Positions 8,345-18,016 of a DNA stretch of 64,000 nt are shown here, piece after piece. The translations under genes and the position numbers were made by a program. This stretch comes from JACMLD01 sp038229695 (lineage in GTDB: Bacteria > Bacteroidota > Bacteroidia > Chitinophagales > Chitinophagaceae). The stretch spans positions 21,888 to 85,887 of the forward strand of contig JBBROE010000003.1 in assembly GCA_038229695.1 (NCBI GenBank). Direction: 5' to 3'. The notes beneath the pieces were generated by a model, which searched no databases, was not told the origin of the DNA, and saw only the letters and a program-made list of their open reading frames with translations. Positions within the stretch are counted from its first letter, which is position 1; every line of letters begins with the position of its first letter.

Positions 8345-9049
8345 TTAGCTGTTTCTCTTCACGATCTCCATTAAATGACTGCGAAAACTGTTGCCGATGG
8401 GCACGATGCGGTCGCCGATCTCCACTTCTTTCTTGGTGATGCTCTCCACGTGCTGCAAAGACACGATGTAAGAACGATGAATCCGTACAAAACGGTTGGC
8501 CGGTAACCGCTCCGCGAAAGTCTTCAGGTTCTGCAGGGTGATAATGGGTTTCGTCTTCCTGGCGGTATATACCTGCGTGTAGTCTTTGAGGCCCTCGCAA
8601 AAGATAATGTCGTCAAAATTTACTTTGATGATGCGGTATTCAGACTTGATGAAGAAAAAATGCTCATCGCGTAATTTAGTCGTTTTCCTTCCAGCCAATA
8701 AATGCAGCATGGCCTTTTGCACAGCTTCCAGGAAATGGAGGTAGTTGAGACTGTCGCCTGTTACCAGCGGGTTGTACCCGGGTTGTGGCGGCGGGTGCTT
8801 GTCACGCGGCGGTGCCAGCCAGATGATAGCCAGTGGCTTCTCCCGTTCCGTCCACTCATGCTTTACCTGGGCCGCCCACTTGATGTTCAGAAAAAGAATA
8901 TCGGCTCCCCCGGCATCGGTGTGCAACAGCGTTTCTTTGAGGGAACCGGTAACGGCTTCCAGGGTAAGCGGCTGGCTCTTTTCAATGAATGCCTTCAGTT
9001 GCCGGGTGGTCTCCGGACTGTCTTTGAGCAAAATACATTTCAGGGTCAT
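8345..9049 (-). CDS. LytTR-family response regulator with degenerate receiver
   Basis: A 234-residue regulator. The start at 9049 gives MTLKCILLKDSPET, resembling the first strand of a receiver domain; the frame extends further upstream but without family-like sequence. The receiver region is about residues 3-115. The LytTR DNA-binding domain is about residues 135-232 (FFIKSEYRIIKVNFDDI, FCEGLKDYTQVYT, RFVRIHRSYIVSL, IGNSFRSHLMEIV). The usual phosphoacceptor motif LxLDI reads LFLNI, so Asn55 replaces Asp, and the conserved acidic pair and later Lys are not evident. No histidine kinase is adjacent. It probably acts independently of phosphorylation; this is inference. Confidence 0.85.
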   Translation of the reverse strand: MTLKCILLKDSPETTRQLKAFIEKSQPLTLEAVTGSLKETLLHTDAGGADILFLNIKWAAQVKHEWTEREKPLAIIWLAPPRDKHPPPQPGYNPLVTGDSLNYLHFLEAVQKAMLHLLAGRKTTKLRDEHFFFIKSEYRIIKVNFDDIIFCEGLKDYTQVYTARKTKPIITLQNLKTFAERLPANRFVRIHRSYIVSLQHVESITKKEVEIGDRIVPIGNSFRSHLMEIVKRNS

Positions 9050-9220
9050 GGTGGAATGGATGAAGCAGGCCTGCCGCGGCCGCATTTGCAATATAACAGC
9101 TATTCGGCGTAAAAGGGACATTTCACCCAGGCGCCTCTGACGGATATCCCGAGGTATGGGCTGCCGCCTGGTTGCGGTGAACTTTAACAGGAAAAGCACC
9201 GTAAACAGCGCCTGCATTTT

Positions 9221-9228
9221 TACTTTTG
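9221..9228 (+). promoter_or_regulatory. Candidate -7 box for the MORN-like gene
   Basis: TACTTTTG fits TAnnTTTG, in the region between the divergent regulator and the MORN-like gene. It lies 84 bases before the preferred ATG at 9305 and upstream of both alternative ATGs. No good -33 box was seen. Confidence 0.35.
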
Positions 9229-9304
9229 TAAAGTATCGCCCGGGATACTACGATCGGCAATGAAAACTGCCCGGCAGCGTTTATTCATGATAAAACCAGT
9301 CACT

Positions 9305-9973
9305 ATGCGCATCCTCTTCTGCTTTACCCTTTTCCTGAGCGTGGCAGCAACAGCACAGCTTAAATCGTATAAGATTGGGGTAAATGGGGATACCCTGAAC
9401 CGGGTAGAGCAGGATGGAAAAAAACAAGGAAAATGGGTAGTCCGCTATGATGAAGTGCGCGGTGAGCCGGGCTTTGAAGAAGAGGGTGTTTTCCTGAACG
9501 ACAGGAAGGAAGGCACCTGGCGTAAATTCACGCTGATGGGTGACCAGTTCGCCGTTGAAAACTACCGGTGGGGCTACAAAGACGGCAAATCCCAGTACTT
9601 TAATATAAATGGCGACCTGCTGAAGGAAGAAAGCTGGCGGGCCTTCAATCCCGATAAGGTGTATGATACAATCGACGTGGAGGATGTGATGAAACCCGAT
9701 CATTACAATAAAGTAGTGATCAAAAACGAAGGATCATCGCTGAAACATGGCACCTGGAATTATTATGATCCTTCCTCCGGCTTCATCACGAAAACAGAGT
9801 TTTGGCGCTTGGGCAAACTGGAACAGGGCGATAAAAAAGCCAGCGTGGCAACAAAGAAGCTGGCGACAGACAGCAGTTCCGCAGCAAAAGCAAAACCGAA
9901 GGAAGTGATGGATTTTGAAAAGAAGAATGCCGGAAAAAAGAAAATTAAATACCGGGACGGCAGCACACAATAG
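9305..9973 (+). CDS. Exported MORN/YwqK-like repeat protein
   Basis: A 222-residue exported protein. The start at 9305 gives a standard signal peptide (MRILFCFTLFLSVAATAQ); in-frame ATGs at 9260 and 9287 are alternatives. The body has MORN-like motifs: GKKQGKWVVRYDE, NDRKEGTWRKFT, YKDGKSQYFNINGD, LKHGTWNYYD. The C-terminal 50 residues are rich in Lys and Ala. Such repeats are found in the YwqK family, in which only some members are linked to toxin-antitoxin functions, so no toxin role is claimed. It is divergent from the LytTR gene and followed by a strong terminator. Confidence 0.65.
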   Translation: MRILFCFTLFLSVAATAQLKSYKIGVNGDTLNRVEQDGKKQGKWVVRYDEVRGEPGFEEEGVFLNDRKEGTWRKFTLMGDQFAVENYRWGYKDGKSQYFNINGDLLKEESWRAFNPDKVYDTIDVEDVMKPDHYNKVVIKNEGSSLKHGTWNYYDPSSGFITKTEFWRLGKLEQGDKKASVATKKLATDSSSAAKAKPKEVMDFEKKNAGKKKIKYRDGSTQ

Positions 9974-9991
9974 CACGCCGGTAATTGTATC

Positions 9992-10018
9992 ACCATCCCT
10001 TCCCGGATGGTTTTTTTC
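9992..10018 (+). terminator. Rho-independent terminator after the MORN-like gene
   Basis: Perfect inverted repeat ACCATCC / GGATGGT with a 6-base loop, followed by an unbroken T tract. It starts 19 bases after the stop codon. Confidence 0.88.
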
Positions 10019-10184
10019 TACCCGTTTTTTATGGTACGACATCGATTAGGAATCAGGAATCGGTTACCGGAAATAAATATGGTCGTTTTCAAAAATGGAA
10101 TGAAAAACGTTATAGCTTTAGCAGGGTAAGGTACAGTCGCCTGAAATAACCCAAAGACCGCCTTACATTAACCCTCCTGCTTAT

Positions 10185-11816
10185 ATGAACCAGCTGAAGC
10201 CGGGCGACTACGCCATCTTTGCGGTATATTTTATTTTCATTTGTGCTTATGGCTATTACATCTACCGGCGAAAGCAGAACCAATCCCAGGGTGCAAAGGA
10301 CTTTTTCCTGGCAGAGGGATCATTATCCTGGTGGGCCATTGGCGCTTCGCTGATTGCCTCCAATATATCTGCGGAGCACTTCATCGGGATGTCCGGTTCC
10401 GGTTTTGCGCTGGGTCTTGCCATCTCCACCTATGAATGGATGTCTGCCGCCACCCTCATTATTGTAGCTGTCTTCCTGTTACCAGTCTACCTCAAAAATA
10501 AAATTTATACCATGCCGCAGTTCTTGCTGGTGCGGTATAATCACACCGTTAGTACAGTAATGGCAATCTTCTGGTTACTGGTGTACGTTTTCGTAAACCT
10601 TACCTCCATTATTTACCTCGGTGCGCTGGCTATTTCATCCGTATCCGAAATTCCTTTTTCCGTAAGTGTGGCGGCCCTGGCTTTCTTTTCCATCGTTGTA
10701 ACCCTGGGCGGTATGAAAGTGATTGGTTACACGGATGTTGTGCAGGTATTTGTGCTGATGCTGGGCGGTTTAACCACTTGCTACCTGGCCCTGACGATGG
10801 TTTCCGGTCATTTTGGTTTTGGCAAGGATGCGTTCCGGGGACTGTTGTTGCTGAAACAGAAAGCACCGTCGCACTTTCACATGATCTTTAATAAATCCAA
10901 CCCCTATTACAAAGACCTGCCCGGCCTGTCGGTGCTGATAGGGGGTATGTGGATCAACAACCTGGCCTACTGGGGTTGCAACCAGTATATCATCCAGCGG
11001 GCGCTGGGGGCCAACCTCAAAACAGCAAGAAGCGGGATCCTATTTGCAGGTTTTCTGAAACTGATAGTTCCCGTCTTCGCCGTGTTGCCGGGTATTGCTG
11101 CATATGTCCTCTACAATGAAGGGATGTTTACCCGCTCACTGAAAGACGCGTCGGGTGTGGTAAAACCCGATCATGCCTATCCTACCCTGCTTAATCTTTT
11201 GCCGGAAGGGTTAAAAGGGCTGGCTTTTGCAGCGCTGGTAGCCGCTGTCATTGCTTCGCTCGCGGGTAAGGCCAACAGCATCTCCACGATCTTCTCGCTC
11301 GATATTTATCGCCCCTATTTTAATAAGGATGCCAGTGAAAAAACATTGATCCGCGTAGGCAGATGGACGGTTGTCATCAGCATGGTGATTGCGGCCGTCA
11401 TCGCGCCCGCCCTCACTACGCTCGACCAGGCTTACCAATTCATCCAGGAGTACGTCGGGTTTATTTCACCCGGTGTACTGGCCATATTCCTGCTCGGGAT
11501 GTTCTGGAAAAGGACTAATTCCGCCGCTGCCCTTACCGGCGCGTTACTCACTATACCACTTTCTGTTGTCATTAAGTTCTTACCGGCCTGGACAAACAAC
11601 TGGTTTCCGGATTATGCCTTCCTCGACCGCATGACCATTGTATTTATAATAATTGTGACCATGATGGTTATCATTACGCTCGCGGACAGGAAAACAAAAG
11701 ATGCTGCGCGTGTCATTGAAGTGACACCATCCATGTTCCGGACTTCCCCGGCATTCATCGCGGGGTCGATACTGATCTGTGGTATTCTGACAGCCCTGTA
11801 TATTGCCTTCTGGTAA
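10185..11816 (+). CDS. Sodium/solute symporter (SSS family), probable Na+/sugar cotransporter
   Basis: A 543-residue inner membrane protein with about 14 hydrophobic segments, of the sodium:solute symporter family. Family marks include FFLAEGSLSWWAIGASLIA near the N-terminus, YTDVVQVFVLMLGG mid-protein, and WINNLAYWGCNQYIIQRALGA, a segment typical of the SGLT-type sugar branch. It probably imports a monosaccharide with Na+. It stands 178 bases before a SusC/SusD pair on the same strand, so it could be the inner membrane step for the product imported by that pair; specificity cannot be read from sequence alone. Confidence 0.88.
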   Translation: MNQLKPGDYAIFAVYFIFICAYGYYIYRRKQNQSQGAKDFFLAEGSLSWWAIGASLIASNISAEHFIGMSGSGFALGLAISTYEWMSAATLIIVAVFLLPVYLKNKIYTMPQFLLVRYNHTVSTVMAIFWLLVYVFVNLTSIIYLGALAISSVSEIPFSVSVAALAFFSIVVTLGGMKVIGYTDVVQVFVLMLGGLTTCYLALTMVSGHFGFGKDAFRGLLLLKQKAPSHFHMIFNKSNPYYKDLPGLSVLIGGMWINNLAYWGCNQYIIQRALGANLKTARSGILFAGFLKLIVPVFAVLPGIAAYVLYNEGMFTRSLKDASGVVKPDHAYPTLLNLLPEGLKGLAFAALVAAVIASLAGKANSISTIFSLDIYRPYFNKDASEKTLIRVGRWTVVISMVIAAVIAPALTTLDQAYQFIQEYVGFISPGVLAIFLLGMFWKRTNSAAALTGALLTIPLSVVIKFLPAWTNNWFPDYAFLDRMTIVFIIIVTMMVIITLADRKTKDAARVIEVTPSMFRTSPAFIAGSILICGILTALYIAFW

Positions 11817-11993
11817 GTATACGACTGAGCTGGAAACCCTGATGGCATCCGCTTTGTAGGTGGACCGATACATCTTTGGAGTTCTGCTTTTATCAGCTCC
11901 CGGCTATTGGTAATAATTAGATAACGTAATTATACAACTGGCTTCATATAAACCCGGCACTTTTGCCAACCATCACTACTAAAACACACTGTT

Positions 11994-14900
11994 ATGAAAA
12001 AAAAGAATCCTCCGCACTGGCGCACTTTGCCGGACTCACCAGGCCTGTGGCGGAAGGCCGGGTATTTTCTTCCAGCACTGACGATTGCGTTTATGCTGCT
12101 GTTTGTCACTACCCGGCTGGCAGCGCAGGTCACGGTTCACGGCACTGTCCGGGATGAGAACGGCAATGGGCTGGGTTCAGTTACTGTCCTTCAGAAAAAT
12201 GGCAGTGCATCAGCGCAGTCGGACAAAAGCGGCAAGTATGCTATCTCTTTATCCCAGAGTAAATCGGTGCTCACCTTTTCCCATGTAGGTTATTCCACCA
12301 AAGAGATTCCGCTGGCAGACAATCTCCTGCTGGATGTGCAATTACAACTCGCCAACAAAGTGCTCGACGACGTAGTGGTTACCGGCTATGGAAAGTCCAG
12401 TAAAAGAAATATTACCGGCGCAATCACCAGCATCAGCAGCGAAAATTTTAACCAGGCCGTCACCGGCTCACCGGCGCAGTTGCTGCAGGGAAAAGTAGCG
12501 GGACTGAACATCGCCAAAAGCGGCGATCCCAATGCCAACCCGGCTATCATTCTCCGTGGACCGTCCACGCTTCGGGATGGGGCCAATGAACCTTTTTATG
12601 TGATCGATGGCGTACCGGGTGCATCCATTGACCTGGTGGCACCTACTGATATTGAAACCATCGATGTGCTGAAGGATGCGTCGTCGACGGCCATCTATGG
12701 ATCGCGGGCAGCAAATGGCGTCATTATGATTACCACCAAGCGCGCAAAGGCCGGGCAGTCGCATTTGTCTTATAATCCCTACGTAGGTTTTGAAACTGTT
12801 TCGAACCGTATCGATATGCTCACCGGTGATGAACTTCGTGCCTATCTCGCCAAAAATGGCCAAACGCTGTCGTCTGAATACGACAACAAGGGGGTAAACA
12901 CCAATTGGCAGAAAGAAGTACAGCGGACGGGCGTTTCCCAGAACCATAACCTGGCATTCACCGGGGCAAAGGGCAACACGCTTTACAGCGCCAGCATCAA
13001 TTACTTTGACAACGAAGGTATCATCAAGACCACTTCCCTGAAAAGGGTGATTGCGCACCTCAACCTGGAACAGAAATTTTTTAACGACCGCCTTAAACTC
13101 GGGGTCTCCCTCACAAAAAGTACCACCAACCACACGGATGTAGACCAGGGGTCGCTGTTTGGCAATATGCTAACCTATCTTCCGACCGTTAGCGTGCGGA
13201 AAACGGATGGCAGTTTTACGGAAGACTTCGCGCGCGGTGGATACCTGAATCCTGTTGGCATCATTGCCAATAATGATATTAAAGGAAAGGAAGAAAAGAC
13301 CCTGCTCACGGGTCTTGCTGAAGTTAAAATCCTGAAAGGGCTCCAGTATACCCTAAGTATTTCCGATCAAACGGAAGCCATCACGCGGAATATCTATAAC
13401 AACGTGTACTCTGGCCTCGCCGTGGGTGCCAACGGCAAAGCCTACCGGGGTGCGTATGAAAACCATAAACAGGTGCTGGAGTCGTATCTCAACTATGATA
13501 AAACGTTTGGTCAGCACAACATTAAATTACTCGGCGGGTATTCCTGGCAGCAGGACCGCGTGGGAGACGGGTTCGGGGTATCTACCCAGGGGTACAGCAA
13601 CGATTTGCTGACCTACTATAATCTCTATGTCAGCAATCCCATCACGGTTGGAAATGTGAACTTTGATAATGCGGCGATTTCCACGCTGCGGCTCATTTCT
13701 TTTTATGGCAGGGTCAATTACCAGTTTGGTGACAAGTACCTTTTCCAGGCCTCAATCCGGGATGATGGATCCTCGGCCTTTGGTGCCAACCACCGCTGGG
13801 GGTATTTTCCCGCAGTATCTGCCGGCTGGCGCATCAGTAAAGAAGCTTTCATGGACAACGTTCATTTCTTTGACGATCTGAAACTGCGTGCCGGTTATGG
13901 CGTTTCCGGAAATTCACTGGGATTCAATGCCTTTACATCCATCCTGCGCTACGGTTCGGCCGGAAGGTATTACAGCAACGGCCAGCTGCTGACGGCGCTG
14001 GGTGTGGTACAGAATGAAAACCCGGATTTAAAATGGGAGAGCACGTCGATGACCAATATCGGGCTTGATTTTGCCATCCTCCACAACCGGGTTAGCGGTT
14101 CGCTGGATTATTATGTAAAGAATACGTCGGATTTGATTTGGGATTACCCGGTATCGACTACGCAATACTTTGTAAACATACTCACTGCCAATGTAGGGGA
14201 AGTGAGAAACACGGGTATTGAACTTACCCTTAACGCCACACCGGTGAAGTCTAAAAATTTCAGCTGGAATACCTCTTTTAACATCGCTCACAATAAAAAT
14301 GAAGTGGTGTCTTTATCAAGTGATAAGTTTTCACTGTCTTCCATCCCTACCGCGTACCTCGGGGGCAAAGGGCAAACGGGAAACTGGAGCCAGGTGGTCA
14401 CCCAGGGACAACCGATCGGCACCTTCGCTTTGTGGCATTATCTTGGGAAAAATGCGGCCGGAACCAGCACGTTTGAAAAAGCCGATGGTACCGTGGTAGC
14501 ATCACAGCCATTGACGTCCGACTTTAAAAATCCCGGTAACGCACAACCGAAATATACTTTCGGGTGGAATAACAGCTTTACCTATAAAAGTGTTGATTTC
14601 AATTTCTTTCTCCGGGGTGTAACGGGTAACAAGATTCTCAATAATACCCTTGCCGCACTCAACAGCCCCGCTGATTCTAAAAACAACAATGTGCCCCGGT
14701 TTACCCTGGGAGAAGCATTTACCGACAACGTGGCGTACCTGACGTCTGATCGCTTCCTTGAGAACGGGTCTTATCTAAGGCTGGATAATGCCACTATCGG
14801 GTATACCCTGAAAACGGGTTCCGCTGCCATTTCCCGCCTCCGGTTTTACGTGGCAGGTACCAACCTGTTTACCGTCACCAGCTACCGCGGTATAGACCCG

Positions 14901-14996
14901 GAAATTAATATCGGCGGTATTACCCCGGGTATCGATAACCGGAATTTTTATCCTAAGACAAGATCGCTGATCATCGGCGCAAACCTTATATTTTAA
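11994..14996 (+). CDS. SusC/RagA-family TonB-dependent outer membrane transporter
   Basis: A 1000-residue TonB-dependent receptor for uptake of glycans or other oligomers. An extended signal region occupies about residues 1-44 (ending TTRLAAQ). A carboxypeptidase-regulatory-like domain follows (VTVHGTVRDENGNGLGSV to about residue 125). The SusC boundary motif VVVTGYG and the plug domain (AITSISSENF, LLQGKVAGLNI, DVLKDASSTAIYGSRAANGV) span about 130-245, and the rest is barrel ending in RSLIIGANLIF. No STN (anti-sigma interaction) domain was seen. It pairs with susD 17 bases downstream. No glycoside hydrolase is adjacent, so the substrate is unclear. Confidence 0.96.
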   Translation: MKKKNPPHWRTLPDSPGLWRKAGYFLPALTIAFMLLFVTTRLAAQVTVHGTVRDENGNGLGSVTVLQKNGSASAQSDKSGKYAISLSQSKSVLTFSHVGYSTKEIPLADNLLLDVQLQLANKVLDDVVVTGYGKSSKRNITGAITSISSENFNQAVTGSPAQLLQGKVAGLNIAKSGDPNANPAIILRGPSTLRDGANEPFYVIDGVPGASIDLVAPTDIETIDVLKDASSTAIYGSRAANGVIMITTKRAKAGQSHLSYNPYVGFETVSNRIDMLTGDELRAYLAKNGQTLSSEYDNKGVNTNWQKEVQRTGVSQNHNLAFTGAKGNTLYSASINYFDNEGIIKTTSLKRVIAHLNLEQKFFNDRLKLGVSLTKSTTNHTDVDQGSLFGNMLTYLPTVSVRKTDGSFTEDFARGGYLNPVGIIANNDIKGKEEKTLLTGLAEVKILKGLQYTLSISDQTEAITRNIYNNVYSGLAVGANGKAYRGAYENHKQVLESYLNYDKTFGQHNIKLLGGYSWQQDRVGDGFGVSTQGYSNDLLTYYNLYVSNPITVGNVNFDNAAISTLRLISFYGRVNYQFGDKYLFQASIRDDGSSAFGANHRWGYFPAVSAGWRISKEAFMDNVHFFDDLKLRAGYGVSGNSLGFNAFTSILRYGSAGRYYSNGQLLTALGVVQNENPDLKWESTSMTNIGLDFAILHNRVSGSLDYYVKNTSDLIWDYPVSTTQYFVNILTANVGEVRNTGIELTLNATPVKSKNFSWNTSFNIAHNKNEVVSLSSDKFSLSSIPTAYLGGKGQTGNWSQVVTQGQPIGTFALWHYLGKNAAGTSTFEKADGTVVASQPLTSDFKNPGNAQPKYTFGWNNSFTYKSVDFNFFLRGVTGNKILNNTLAALNSPADSKNNNVPRFTLGEAFTDNVAYLTSDRFLENGSYLRLDNATIGYTLKTGSAAISRLRFYVAGTNLFTVTSYRGIDPEINIGGITPGIDNRNFYPKTRSLIIGANLIF

Positions 14997-15013
14997 CCGT
15001 TAATTCATTCATT

Positions 15014-16654
15014 ATGCAAAAGCTATTATTTATTGTGCTGTCTGTTGTCCTGGTTGCAGGCGCCGGCTGTACCAAGCTGGATGTTAAAGTGGAGTCACAG
15101 TACGTGAGCTCCAACTTCCCGGTAACTGCGCGGGACTATGCGGCGATTATCGGGCCGATCTACAGCCAGTTGTCTTCGAAATATGCGATCGAATATTTCA
15201 GGATGCAGGAATTGTCGACTGATGAACTCATCCTTCCCGGCCGTGACGGTAATTACGACGATGGGGGCCAGTACCGGCAGCATCACCACCATACCTGGAC
15301 CAAGGATCACAGCAATGTAAAAGACGTCTGGGAATGGGGTTTTGGCGGCATCAATACCTGCAACCGCATCCTTAACATTGTTAACCAGTCGCCAACCCCC
15401 GCCACGGACCCGGCCAAACTCAGCGCCCTCGCGGAGGTGAAAGCGATGCGTGGGTTTTTCTACTTTTTAATGATGGACATCTACGGGAATGTGCCGATCG
15501 TCGACAGTTTCCCGGTGAGTGACTTGCCCTCCACGAAATCAAGAGCGGATGTATTCAAGTTCATTGAAAAGGAAATCAAGGCGGTTGTTTCCGTGTTGCC
15601 GTCAAAAAGCGGGGCCAACGCGGTGTCTACGTATGGCCACCCTACGCAGGGCATGGCTTATGCTTTGCTGGCGAAGATGTACATCAACAGTGAAGCTTAT
15701 ACCGGTACCCCGCGGTATGCTGATGCCGTAGCGATGTGCGACAGTGTCATTGCCAATAAGGCATATGTGCTGGATGCGAACTGGGCTTCCATATTTGCCC
15801 CGGACAACGGGCCGCAGATCACCGAAACGGTATTTGCCATTCCCTATGACCCTTTGCTGATTCCCGGGCAGCAGTTTACCCGGCATGGTATTATGGCCTA
15901 TCTCTACCCGAAATACAGTGTCCCCTCCAACCTCAGTATTTCCATGAGCACTACGCCGGCTTTTTATGCGCGGTTCAACCTGCCGGGTGATGTACGCACG
16001 AACAGCTGGCTGGTGGGCAGGCAATATAACAACGACGGTACACCGTTTACACTCACGTTAAAAGCGAAAACGCTTGATGCGTCCTATCCGGGTGCTGATA
16101 AAGACACGGTCTGGCAGATGGACATCACCAAAGATATTATCATGAAAGGAACCAAGCCTTTCGACGTGGGTAATGATTACCTTGCCCGATGCATGGGTAT
16201 TCGTTCAGTAAAATATTTTCCCGATCCCGCCACCACTGCGGCAACACGCATGAGTGGAAACGATGTGCCTGTTTTCCGGCTGGCAGATATTTACCTGATG
16301 AAGGCGGAAGCCATCCTGCGCGGAGGTCCGATCAGTACAGTGAACGGCGAATTGCAGACGCCGCTTCTCCTGGTTAATAAAGTGAGGGCACGTGCCAAGG
16401 CGCAACTGGCCTTGTCCATAGACCTGCCCGGGATGCTGGATGAACGTGCCAGGGAACTCTCCTGGGAAGAATGGCGCCGGAATGATTTAATCCGGTTCGG
16501 GCAATTTGAAGTGGAATATCCCATCCCCGGTGACCTCGCCGTAAGCGGTTATGTACCGGGAATGGACAAAAGCACCTTCCGGAGGATCTTCCCGGTCCCT
16601 GCCAGCGAACTGAAACTAAATCCGAAACTAACGCAGAATCCCGGCTACCAGTAA
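15014..16654 (+). CDS. SusD/RagB-family surface glycan-binding lipoprotein
   Basis: A 546-residue surface lipoprotein that forms the lid of the SusC channel. The lipobox is clear, with Cys19 in LVAGAGCTK. Family marks include AEVKAMRGFFYFLMMDIYGNVPIVD in two parts around residues 150-175, FRLADIYLMKAEAILR near residue 425, and the C-terminal LDERARELSWEEWRRNDLIRFG and FPVPASELKLNPKLTQNPGY. It starts 17 bases after susC, in the standard operon order, and a terminator follows at 16679. The ligand cannot be assigned from sequence. Confidence 0.96.
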   Translation: MQKLLFIVLSVVLVAGAGCTKLDVKVESQYVSSNFPVTARDYAAIIGPIYSQLSSKYAIEYFRMQELSTDELILPGRDGNYDDGGQYRQHHHHTWTKDHSNVKDVWEWGFGGINTCNRILNIVNQSPTPATDPAKLSALAEVKAMRGFFYFLMMDIYGNVPIVDSFPVSDLPSTKSRADVFKFIEKEIKAVVSVLPSKSGANAVSTYGHPTQGMAYALLAKMYINSEAYTGTPRYADAVAMCDSVIANKAYVLDANWASIFAPDNGPQITETVFAIPYDPLLIPGQQFTRHGIMAYLYPKYSVPSNLSISMSTTPAFYARFNLPGDVRTNSWLVGRQYNNDGTPFTLTLKAKTLDASYPGADKDTVWQMDITKDIIMKGTKPFDVGNDYLARCMGIRSVKYFPDPATTAATRMSGNDVPVFRLADIYLMKAEAILRGGPISTVNGELQTPLLLVNKVRARAKAQLALSIDLPGMLDERARELSWEEWRRNDLIRFGQFEVEYPIPGDLAVSGYVPGMDKSTFRRIFPVPASELKLNPKLTQNPGYQ

Positions 16655-16678
16655 ATATTGCCGGCATCAGCTTACCAG

Positions 16679-16712
16679 GCCGCTGTTCTTTTTAAGGACG
16701 GCGGCATTTTTG
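16679..16712 (+). terminator. Terminator after susD
   Basis: A 12-base stem GCCGCTGTTCTT / AAGGACGGCGGC with two G-T wobble positions and a 3-base loop, followed by ATTTTTG. It lies between the convergent susD and ThuA-like genes and best serves the plus strand. Confidence 0.75.
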
Positions 16713-16776
16713 TACCGTCCCGTTAGAAGAAAAGAAAGCGAGAAAAATTTTGCCTGCGGCGATAAAAGATTCCTCA

Positions 16777-17547
16777 TTATCGTAACGCATCCTTTTCTGC
16801 CGCCCAGAAAATAGCGTTGCGAAAGAGGGTGCTGTAAGCGGGATTGATGAACAGGCCGGGATCGTGACCCATGAAAATATAGATATTCCTGGCGGGAAAA
16901 TGGTCGTTGGTCCAAACCACCGGGTGATCCCCCATCCTCACCGCTGAGGCCGGCTGGTAGCTGCGCTCACGTACCGACGCCAGCACATGCACGTTCGGGC
17001 GCGGACTTTTGTCGAACGTATAAAATTCTTCTTTTGCGATAAAGAAGCTGCCGGGTATACCTTTCATACAGGGATGGCGGGGGGCTTCATTGGTTACGGT
17101 GGCTGATACGAAACCAGGAATATAATTTTTATACCGGATGCCACCCATAAAATCCGAAAACCAGTTCCACATCGGGTAGCCGTCAAACTCGCCGAGCAGG
17201 GCGGCATGATGGAAACCGATCCATCCCCCTTTCCCTGTTTCAATATAGTTGCGGAATGCAGCGACGGCAGTATCTGTCCATCCATACAGCGGGTAGTCCA
17301 GCTGGATGAATAACCGGCACTGGTCCAGCAGCGCCGTGTTGATTGCCCTGGTGGACGTGAGATAGCGGATGGTAAAATTGCTGTCAGCCGCCAGGCTGTT
17401 CAGCCAGGATTTTGCGGCTTTCACATAATCAACATGATGCCCCCCTTCCTGGGCAAGGGCAACCACGAAAAAACGCGATGGCTGCTGAGCCGAAGAAGTT
17501 GCCGAGATCAGCGTGTAAAAGGTAAAAACCAGAAGGAGCCTGTTCAT
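16777..17547 (-). CDS. Exported ThuA-like domain protein
   Basis: A 256-residue exported protein with signal peptide MNRLLLVFTFYTLISATSSA. The rest is one ThuA-like domain of the glutamine amidotransferase-like fold: FFVVALAQEGGHHVDYVKA, GGWIGFHHAALLGEF, YPMWNWFSDFMGG, HPCMKGIP, VVWTNDHFPARNIYIFMGHDP. ThuA-type proteins are common in Bacteroidota sugar loci and in trehalose/sucrose utilisation in rhizobia, but the reaction of exported members is not settled. Convergent with the SusC/D operon, with a terminator between, so co-function with it is only suggested by proximity. Confidence 0.85.
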   Translation of the reverse strand: MNRLLLVFTFYTLISATSSAQQPSRFFVVALAQEGGHHVDYVKAAKSWLNSLAADSNFTIRYLTSTRAINTALLDQCRLFIQLDYPLYGWTDTAVAAFRNYIETGKGGWIGFHHAALLGEFDGYPMWNWFSDFMGGIRYKNYIPGFVSATVTNEAPRHPCMKGIPGSFFIAKEEFYTFDKSPRPNVHVLASVRERSYQPASAVRMGDHPVVWTNDHFPARNIYIFMGHDPGLFINPAYSTLFRNAIFWAAEKDALR

Positions 17548-17733
17548 GGTTCAATATACGATGCTTTCATTTTTTTTTGCGGGACCATGGAGCGTTAAAG
17601 AACTGATAAAGCTGAAAGGCAGGGCTAGGGATAATGCTGTCCGTGGCATGGTATTCCGGCAGGTAAAGCGTTAGGGAAGGTTGACCGGCGGGATAACCCG
17701 GCCAGGCCACTATTTTTTAACCCAACCACAGTT

Positions 17734-18012
17734 ATGTACAAAATTAAAATATTCGGAAGCGCCCAGCGGCAGCTGCTGGAGGCGGATGTCAACGAATGGC
17801 TTGGTGAGCATAAAGACATCCTGGTACATCATAGCAACCTGTCGGCCCGGCCAGAACATAGCGCGGGAAACGGGGAGCTTCATTTTTACCTGCTGTATAC
17901 CGGGCCTGATGAACAGGGAGAAGAGCTGAAGGAAATGGCAGCCAGCGTTTCTGCTGACCAGTCGATAGAAGCCCGGGATATCAATCCCGAGATTTTGTTG
18001 TCGACGAGTTGA
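17734..18012 (+). CDS. Small hypothetical protein
   Basis: A 92-residue soluble acidic protein that I do not recognise. It starts MYKIKIFGSAQRQLLEADVN and has no signal peptide or membrane segment. A short alternating strand, helix, strand pattern (ELHFYLLYTGPDE) suggests a compact alpha/beta fold. It ends 4 bases before the stop of the convergent M19 peptidase gene. The frame is likely real because no longer competing frame with family similarity covers it, and codon choice looks like the neighbours by eye. Confidence 0.55.
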   Translation: MYKIKIFGSAQRQLLEADVNEWLGEHKDILVHHSNLSARPEHSAGNGELHFYLLYTGPDEQGEELKEMAASVSADQSIEARDINPEILLSTS

Positions 18013-18016
18013 GCGT

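Noticed and set aside
9305..9973. Toxin-antitoxin YwqK-family label for the MORN-like protein
   Set aside because: The MORN-like repeats are visible but there is no partner gene, and the protein is exported.
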